DNA of 64,000 bases, taken from Variovorax paradoxus (GTDB lineage: Bacteria > Pseudomonadota > Gammaproteobacteria > Burkholderiales > Burkholderiaceae_C). Below, piece after piece: positions 58,574 through 64,000 of the stretch. The translations under genes and the position numbers were made by a program. The first letter of the stretch is position 1; each line of letters starts with the position of its first letter. A model generated the notes under the pieces. That model did not search any database and was not told the origin of the DNA. It worked only from the letters and a program-made list of their open reading frames with translations. The stretch lies in the NCBI RefSeq assembly GCF_018614955.1, contig NZ_JAGGNV010000060.1, positions 1 to 64,000 of the forward strand, written 5' to 3'.

Positions 58574-58893
58574 TCCTGTCAAGAGCGCGAGCCGATCTCT
58601 CCGGGTGCCGGATTGCAGAATCTTTCGCGAATGCCGGATGGGGAACGCGACGGAGCCGGGTGCGTGAGCGACGGTTGATCATGCTGATATGCGTGGATTG
58701 GCTACCGACAGTTCATGTGTTCGTCGCGGGGCTGCCTGCTTTCTAGGATCTGCGGTTGATCCACTCGCGTGGCTGCGCAATAGCCGTCCCGAGGATTCCC
58801 CTGTGGCCGTGGCTGCGCCGCGTTCCCAATCCGGCCTCAATGAGGTTGTTCGATAGGCGCCTCCCTGGTGATGTGTGCCATGTCCTCGCGAGT
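58574..58893 (-). ncRNA. Candidate bridge RNA region of the IS110-family element
   Basis: The long non-coding part lies 3' of the transposase. Members of the IS1111 group carry their bridge RNA in this place, which pairs with target and donor DNA. No homologous RNA was compared, so the call is by position and length only. Confidence 0.35.
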
Positions 58894-60030
58894 TCACGTG
58901 GAGGCAGCCGGTAGCGGCGTCACCTCGCGCGCGATGGCCCACACGAAACCGGAGAGTTCGCGCGCGATGGCCACGACGATCTTGTTGTGCGGCATGCGCC
59001 GCGCGGCCAGCCGCTTGAAGCGCGCGCACAGCCGCAACTGCGCAGTCCAGGCGATGTCGGTCACGGCCTTGGGCAGTTCCGACTGGCGCCTGGCGATGAC
59101 CGCACTGACTCGTGCCGGATAGCGGTACTGGTGTGCCACCTCCACCAGCATGCGCCGCGCTGCCGAGTTGCCGGCCTTGGTGATGGCACCCTGTCGGCGG
59201 CGCTGGCCGCTGGAGTCCTCGCTGGGCACCAGGCCCAGGTAGGCCATCAACTGGCGCGGGTTGGCGAAGCGGTGGAAGTCCTGGATCTCGGCCACCAGCG
59301 TGATCGCGGCAATGAGCTGCACGCCGCGCAGCGCCTGCAGCGCGGCCGCCACCGGCGCCAGCGACCAGCCCGCCAGCGCATCGCGCAGCGACTGCTCCAG
59401 GCGTGCGATGCGCGCCTGCGATTCGCTCACCGCGTGCAGGTACTCCTGGAAGGCGATGTGCTGCGCGGCGTGCGGCAATGCCAGGCCAGCCAGCCAGCGC
59501 AGATGCGCCGCCGTCCAAGCGCTCTTGCCCGCGTACACCACGCCGTTGCGCAACAGCAGCGCCTTCAGGCGGTGGCGTGCATTGCGCTGCTCGCGCACGG
59601 CGTCCTCGCGGGCGCGCACCAGGTCGCGCAGCGCCTCGTCCACGGCGTCCGGCACGCGCACAGCGCTGAGTTCACCCGCGCGCGCCAGGCGCGCCAGCAT
59701 CAACGCATCGCGGCGGTCGGTCTTCACCCGATCGCCCGAGCGCTTGGGGATGGACGAGGGCGCCACCACCTCGCAGTGGTAGCCCAGCGCGCAGAGGTGG
59801 CGTTGCAGCACAAAGCCGCAGGGGCCCGCTTCGTAGACCACATGCACGCAGTGGCCCCGACTGACCAGGCGGCGCAGGGCCTTGCTGACGGCATCGACGC
59901 CGCCGGCTACCGCGCCCAGATGGCGTACTTCGCCGTCACGACCGGCCTCGGCCAGGGCAATGTCGATGCTGTCCTTGTGGACGTCCAGCCCCGCATAAAC
60001 GGTGGCCGCGGTAGTGGTAGATTGACTCAT
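58894..60030 (-). CDS. IS110-family transposase
   Basis: 378 residues. The RuvC-like DEDD domain begins TVYAGLDVHKDSIDIALAEA, and VYEAGPCGFVLQRHLCALGY carries the glutamate, then RSGDRVKTDRRDALMLARLA with the aspartates. The C-terminal transposase_20 domain has LRGVQLIAAITLVAEIQDFH and QLMAYLGLVPSEDSSGQRRR. It is complete, without stops. ATG 60030 starts the conserved part; the longer frame from 60141 reads into the element's end. Confidence 0.93.
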   Translation of the reverse strand: MSQSTTTAATVYAGLDVHKDSIDIALAEAGRDGEVRHLGAVAGGVDAVSKALRRLVSRGHCVHVVYEAGPCGFVLQRHLCALGYHCEVVAPSSIPKRSGDRVKTDRRDALMLARLARAGELSAVRVPDAVDEALRDLVRAREDAVREQRNARHRLKALLLRNGVVYAGKSAWTAAHLRWLAGLALPHAAQHIAFQEYLHAVSESQARIARLEQSLRDALAGWSLAPVAAALQALRGVQLIAAITLVAEIQDFHRFANPRQLMAYLGLVPSEDSSGQRRRQGAITKAGNSAARRMLVEVAHQYRYPARVSAVIARRQSELPKAVTDIAWTAQLRLCARFKRLAARRMPHNKIVVAIARELSGFVWAIAREVTPLPAAST

Positions 60031-60154
60031 GGCCCGTCTCCTTGCTCGTTGACACGCTGTCCGCCCTTCGGGGTGCAGCGTTGTGGCTCGGCACACCCAC
60101 GGTGCGCAACCCACGGTAGTCCCGGAGACGGGCCGCCTCAACGGCTCAAGCCAT

Positions 60155-61140
60155 TCTGTCTAGATCGGCCACACGGTCGAGGGATTCCGCCGGCATGCCG
60201 AGTTCCTTCAGCGCCAGCGGTGCTCCCGCAGCACGCATGAGATCGTAGATCGCCTGCGGCACGCGATTTTCTACAGTGCCGAGCGCGCGCGCCGCATGTG
60301 ACATTGCGGCCGGCGCACAAGCGGCGTTGTAGGCCAGCGTGTGCGGCAGCATTACCGTGTGCGTCTCGGCATGCGGCAGGTTGCAGCTGCCGCCCAGCGT
60401 GTGGCACAGCTTGTGGTGCAACCCCATGGACGCGGCGCCCAACACCGAGCCGCACAGCCAGGCGCCGTAGAGCCCCTGTTCGCGTGCCGCATCGGATTGC
60501 GGCTCCGCCAGCAGCCCGCGAAGTGCGGCGGCCCATTGCACGCAGGCCTTCCTCCGCCAAGAGCGACACCACCGGGTTCCGATCGTGCGCGTAGAGCGCC
60601 TCCGCTGCGTGCGCAATTGCATTGAAACCGCTTGTCACGCACACACACCTTGACCGGCAGCGTGCGAATCAGATCCGGGTCGTACAACACGGTACGTGGC
60701 AACACGCGCGCATCGCGACCGGTCTTCTTGATGCCACCCTCGGTGATGCCGTAGATCGACGTCATCTCGCTGCCGGCGTACGTGGTAGGAATGGCAACGA
60801 TGGGAAGCGCGTGCTCCAGCGCAATGGCCTTGCCCAGACCGATGGTTGAGCCGCCCCCGACGGCGACCATGCCATCGGCACCCACTGACCGGGCGGTGGC
60901 CACTGCGTCGCGAGCGGTCTCGATCGGCACATGCATCACGGCGCGATCGAAGACGCCGGCTGCGCGCACGCCCAGTCGTACCGCCACCGAGTCCGCGGTC
61001 TCGCGCTGCTCGGGCGTGCACAGCACCAGTGCGCGTCGCACATCCAAGGCAACCAGCTCCTGGTCAAGGCGGTTTAGGCTGCCCTGGCCGAACACGACGC
61101 GGGCCGGTGCGCATAGGTAGGTAAAGGCCAGGCGCTCCAT
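60155..61140 (-). pseudogene. Maleylacetate reductase, frameshifted and split by an insertion sequence
   Basis: The start is typical (MERLAFTYLCAPARVVFGQG), with the NAD-binding GGGSTIGLGKAIALE and PTTYAGSEMT. After TLPVKV, near 60645, a (GT)n run shifts the frame. The other frame goes on as VTSGFNAIAHAAEALYA and HHKLCHTLGGSCNLPHAETH with the metal ligands, ending at the IS. The remaining C-terminus lies at 58450-58564. The enzyme would reduce maleylacetate to 3-oxoadipate, the last step of this pathway before the central 3-oxoadipate route. Confidence 0.9.
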
Positions 61141-61143
61141 GGT

Positions 61144-62013
61144 TCAGTCCGCCGACCGCGCACTGCGGCTCATCACGAAGTCGTAGTCCAGCGAGTAGTA
61201 GACCGGAGGTCTCGCGGGGTCACCGGTTTCGTGGCGCACCCAATCGGCGATGAGACTCGGGCGCACGCCGAACACGGCGTCGGATTCGAGGTAGCGCCCG
61301 CCGCGCCGGAACACATGGGTGATCAGCCGCTCGTAGCCCTGCGCCTGGATCATGAAATGCAGGTGCGCCGGACGCCACGGATGGCGACCGAGCGACTCGA
61401 GCATCGCGCCCACCGGGCCGTCATGCGGAATGGGGTACTCATGCGCCACGATAGAGCGGAAGTGGTAGCACCCGTTGGCGTCGGTGCGCAACTGGGCCCG
61501 GGCCCGATGTTCGGACAGCGACGGGTCGGGTTTTTGCACGTCGTACCAGCCTTCTTCGTCGGCCTGCCAGACATCGACGAGCGCGTGAGGAACCGGTTCC
61601 CCCTCCCGCCCGGTGACCCGGCCCTGCACGAAGCACGGCGCTCCTTTGGCACCATTGGCGATATCGGCGCCATGTTCGACCATGGGCGCGCCTTCGACGA
61701 AGAACGGTCCGAAAACGGTGGCCTCGGTGCAGCCCGCCGGCTTTGTGTTGTTCTGTGCCATGACCAGCGTGGACAAGCCGAGCACGTCCGAAAGCAGGAT
61801 GAACTCCTGCCGCTTGTCGTCGGTGATATGTCCCGCATCGGTAAGAAATTGAATGCCGCGCCACCACTCATCCTCGGTGAGATTCACCTCTCGAGCGAAG
61901 TCGTGCAGATGATGCACCAGGCTGGCCATCACGCTGCGCAGTCGCGCATCGGGGCATCGATTAATCGACTCGAGCACTGCCTCGGTGATGGTGAATGGGT
62001 CGAGTGGTTTCAT
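61144..62013 (-). CDS. Hydroxyquinol 1,2-dioxygenase (intradiol)
   Basis: 289 residues. The N-terminal dioxygenase helical domain is followed by the intradiol fold. The iron ligands are Y157 (GWYDV), Y193 (HEYPIP), H217 and H219 (RPAHLHFMI), with spacing like known hydroxyquinol dioxygenases. It cleaves 1,2,4-trihydroxybenzene to maleylacetate. It lies 3 bases upstream of the maleylacetate reductase gene and its ATG overlaps the monooxygenase stop (ATGA), so the three formed one operon. Confidence 0.92.
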   Translation of the reverse strand: MKPLDPFTITEAVLESINRCPDARLRSVMASLVHHLHDFAREVNLTEDEWWRGIQFLTDAGHITDDKRQEFILLSDVLGLSTLVMAQNNTKPAGCTEATVFGPFFVEGAPMVEHGADIANGAKGAPCFVQGRVTGREGEPVPHALVDVWQADEEGWYDVQKPDPSLSEHRARAQLRTDANGCYHFRSIVAHEYPIPHDGPVGAMLESLGRHPWRPAHLHFMIQAQGYERLITHVFRRGGRYLESDAVFGVRPSLIADWVRHETGDPARPPVYYSLDYDFVMSRSARSAD

Positions 62014-63728
62014 TGGTGGTTCTCCGGAACGAGGTGGTGGCCCGTGGCCTGGTCGAACACGGCCTGCGCCTGTTCGGCGGAGCTGCCGCGCCAGGCAACG
62101 ATCTGGTCGGGGCGAATCAGGACGAGGGGCGCGTCGAACAAGTCGCGCAGCATGGGCTGCGGCAGCCGCACGATGCGCAGCTCCAGGCCGCGCATGTGCG
62201 CGAGCGCTTCGAACGGCGTCGTATCGGGCGGCTCGGAGCCCAGTGCGAGTACCGTCCAGTCGCGGCCGAACAGGTCGAACAGCGAACGGCCGTCCTCCAG
62301 CCAGGCATGCGGCGGCCGGCCGCCAGGACAAGCGGTGGGAACGTAGCGATTGGGCTCATCAGGCGGCGCCGCCGTGCCATCGGCCACGATAACCGGCGAT
62401 CCGTCATAGCGCCCGCCGAAAGTGACGCCGGGGATGTTGAACTCCAGGCGTGCGTGCGCGTCCAGATGCTCGGCCGCGGCGCGACGCTCGGCCGCGCCGC
62501 GCGCAGAGTCTTCCTCCAACTCGGGTCTGGCAGTGAACAGGCCCACTGAATCGGCGAAGGATCTCGCATAGCCAGTGTTTCGTTCGGCCAGCGGGCGGCG
62601 TTCCGCCTCGTAGCTTTCCAGCAGCGCGGCGGGCGCCTGCTCGCGCAACACGGCCGCCAGCTTCCAGCCCAGGTTCACCGCGTCCTCAACTGCGGTGTTG
62701 TAGCCAAGGCCGCCGGTGGGCGTGAACAGATGCGCGGCATCGCCCGCGACGAACACCCGGCCGCGCTGGAACTGCTTGGCGACGAGGGCGTGGCCGGCCT
62801 GCCAGATGCCCATCGACAGAATGTCGATCGGCACCTCGACCCCGACCGTCTGCGCGAAGATGCGCCGCGCATCGGCTTCGGTCCAGTCCTCCGGGTTTTC
62901 GTGGGGATGCACGGCGGCGTGAAAAGCGTACTCGGCGACGCCGTCCACCGACGCCATGAAGGCGCGCCGCTCATGATTGACCGCGACATACATCCAGGCC
63001 TTGGGATGTTTCAGTGCCGAAATGAACTGTGGCGACCGCAGATAGAGCGCGAACATCTTGCCGCCCATGAAATCGCGCTGAATGCCGGTGACTCCACCCC
63101 ATTCGATTCCGAGCTCACTCCGCACGACGCTGCGCGGGCCGTCGGCCCCGACCAGGAACCTGGCCTTCACCTTCGCGTGGGGGCCGCCGTCCGTCGGTCG
63201 GATGCACGCATCGATGCCGCCGTAGGTTTCGGCGAAGTGTTCCAGCCGCCAGCCGTAGCGCACGTCGACCGTGGGCCACGCCTCGGCATGGCGGCGCAGT
63301 GCCGCCTCCACAAACTTCTGCGACACGCGGTGCGGCAACTCGGCAGCGCTCCACGAGCCGGTCATCGACTTGATCTTCTCGATCGCCTCCGCCGCCGTCG
63401 GCAGGTGGATGCGCGCCAGCTCATGGCCCGCGTACCGCGTGAAGTAGGCGATGTCGGTCGGGTGGTCGGCCGGCAGACCCAGGCTGCGGATCTCGTGCGC
63501 GAAGCCCAGGCGGCGGAAGTGCTCCATCGTGCGCGCCTGGGTGGCGTTGGCCTGCGGGTTGAAGGCGGTTCCCGGCTTCGCATCGACCAGCAGGCAGCGG
63601 ATGCCTCTGCGGCCGAGCTCGTTGGCGAGCATCAGGCCGCACGGGCCGCCGCCCGCGATCAGGATTTCTGTGTCTGCCGCCCGTTGCTGCACGGGGGCCG
63701 TAGTATTGGTGGAATAGGTCATGGACAT
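62010..63728 (-). CDS. FAD-dependent aromatic monooxygenase (resorcinol/phenol hydroxylase type)
   Basis: 572 residues, class A flavoprotein hydroxylase. The FAD-binding GxGxxG is in EILIAGGGPCGLMLANELG at about 24-31, the DG motif in FLVGADGPRSVVRSELG, and the GD motif in VFVAGDAAHLFTPTGGLGYN at about 330. It ends with a thioredoxin-like domain typical of phenol hydroxylases. Upstream of a hydroxyquinol dioxygenase it most probably hydroxylates resorcinol to hydroxyquinol, but a substituted phenol is also possible. It diverges from the MarR gene. Confidence 0.85.
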   Translation of the reverse strand: MSMTYSTNTTAPVQQRAADTEILIAGGGPCGLMLANELGRRGIRCLLVDAKPGTAFNPQANATQARTMEHFRRLGFAHEIRSLGLPADHPTDIAYFTRYAGHELARIHLPTAAEAIEKIKSMTGSWSAAELPHRVSQKFVEAALRRHAEAWPTVDVRYGWRLEHFAETYGGIDACIRPTDGGPHAKVKARFLVGADGPRSVVRSELGIEWGGVTGIQRDFMGGKMFALYLRSPQFISALKHPKAWMYVAVNHERRAFMASVDGVAEYAFHAAVHPHENPEDWTEADARRIFAQTVGVEVPIDILSMGIWQAGHALVAKQFQRGRVFVAGDAAHLFTPTGGLGYNTAVEDAVNLGWKLAAVLREQAPAALLESYEAERRPLAERNTGYARSFADSVGLFTARPELEEDSARGAAERRAAAEHLDAHARLEFNIPGVTFGGRYDGSPVIVADGTAAPPDEPNRYVPTACPGGRPPHAWLEDGRSLFDLFGRDWTVLALGSEPPDTTPFEALAHMRGLELRIVRLPQPMLRDLFDAPLVLIRPDQIVAWRGSSAEQAQAVFDQATGHHLVPENHQ

Positions 63729-63778
63729 AGGCCGTATGGGCTCGGCATCGCCGCTAAGCGTTGGCTTCGCATGGATGC

Positions 63779-63791
63779 TTAGGTTACCTAA
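63779..63791. promoter_or_regulatory. Palindromic MarR-type operator candidate
   Basis: TTAGGTTACCTAA has perfect 6-bp arms around one base, 50 bp before the monooxygenase start and 21 bp before the MarR start. Such a site fits a MarR dimer controlling both divergent transcripts. Confidence 0.6.
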
Positions 63792-63812
63792 CTATATGAG
63801 GATTGCAAGACT

Positions 63813-64000
63813 TTGAGGAATTCCCCTACGCCCGTAAAGGGAGCCCGCATCGACGAGCGCTGGCGCATTGACAACATCGGCCGCCTGCTCAGCAGCGCAC
63901 TGCGTCGCTTCGAGGAGCGCGTCATGTCGCTGATGACCGAGCGTGGCCATGCCCAGACGCGCCGCTCGCATGTCAACCTCACGCGCCACCTCGATGTCGG
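63813..64000 (+). CDS. MarR-family regulator, partial (3' end outside the window)
   Basis: The frame reads RIDERWRIDNIGRLLSSALR then RFEERVMSLMTERGHAQTRR and SHVNLTRHLDV, the N-terminal helices of a MarR family repressor. TTG 63813 is the only available start, since stops lie in frame at 63789 and 63780, and a GAGG site lies about 11 bases before it. It probably controls the catabolic operon in response to its aromatic substrate. Confidence 0.75.
   Translation, partial: MRNSPTPVKGARIDERWRIDNIGRLLSSALRRFEERVMSLMTERGHAQTRRSHVNLTRHLDV

Larger units (their letters stand above)
58565..60154. mobile_element. IS110-family (IS1111-like) element in the maleylacetate reductase gene
   Basis: ATGGCTTGATCC at the left (58565-58576) and ATGGCTTGAGCC inverted at the right end (about 60143-60154) are candidate end sequences of a 1.6-kb element. 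It holds the transposase at 58894-60030, a 124-bp 5' and a 329-bp 3' non-coding region. As usual for the family, no target duplication is evident. The exact ends are an estimate to within a few bases. Confidence 0.7.

Noticed and set aside
58987..60240. A 417-codon plus-strand open frame
   Set aside because: Antisense to the IS110-family transposase.
61231..62346. A 371-codon plus-strand open frame
   Set aside because: Antisense to the hydroxyquinol dioxygenase and monooxygenase genes.

Overview
The window is about 64% GC-looking DNA with beta-proteobacterial gene content. H-NS proteins of the Burkholderiales type, an R388-like conjugation system, a Rep_3 replicon and aromatic catabolism genes suggest a plasmid, or an integrated plasmid-like element, from a Burkholderiales host such as a Comamonadaceae or Burkholderiaceae strain. 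The species cannot be fixed from the sequence alone.

Layout. (1) 1-8.9 kb is a scrap region. It holds two 5'-truncated IS110/IS1111-type transposases, two XRE regulators, a broken ATP-dependent DNA ligase, a DUF3606 protein, a single-domain response regulator, a frameshifted SRAP gene, a complete IS256-family element with a 9-bp target duplication, and fragments of an ISNCY-type transposase and of nadB. (2) 8.9-10.1 kb is a tyrosine recombinase preceded by a perfect 16-bp inverted repeat; the nadB fragment stops at this repeat. (3) 10.1-21.3 kb holds ssb and a full VirB-type type IV secretion operon (virB11, 10, 9, 8, 7, 6, an eex-like lipoprotein, virB5, 4, 3, 2, 1, all on the minus strand). 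(4) 21.5-24.7 kb is an unusual signalling trio inside the transfer region: a BetR-domain response regulator, a hybrid histidine kinase and a small secreted protein with a molybdopterin-oxidoreductase fold. (5) 24.7-31.8 kb is the DNA-processing module: MobF relaxase, coupling protein, TrwA-like accessory protein, an oriT whose nic region matches that of R388, and a divergent stbABC-like operon with seven 11-bp-phased direct repeats.

(6) 31.9-46.3 kb is an accessory region. It carries three H-NS paralogues, a ParB-like gene split by a nonsense codon, a PemK-type toxin-antitoxin pair, DUF2958, DUF932, ArdC-like and RadC-like genes, a HEPN protein, and many frameshifted small genes. Several of these genes are preceded by repeated GC-rich leaders whose hairpin stems covary, which resemble the radC RNA motif. 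(7) 46.3-52 kb is a DUF1016 nuclease and the replication and partition core: a Rep_3 initiator, an iteron-like oriV, parA, two large palindromes that are likely parS sites, and parB. (8) 52.7-55.3 kb is a second, large tyrosine recombinase with a small gene on each side and a 14-bp inverted repeat at its end. (9) 55.9-64 kb is the catabolic end: a Rieske-domain protein, a MITE-like IS21-type remnant, an IS110-family element inserted in a maleylacetate reductase gene, hydroxyquinol 1,2-dioxygenase, an FAD monooxygenase of the resorcinol/phenol hydroxylase type, and a divergent MarR regulator cut by the window edge.

The transfer, replication and partition genes are all intact. By contrast, at least eight accessory or catabolic genes carry single frameshifts or stops. 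The resorcinol-to-3-oxoadipate route is broken at its last step.
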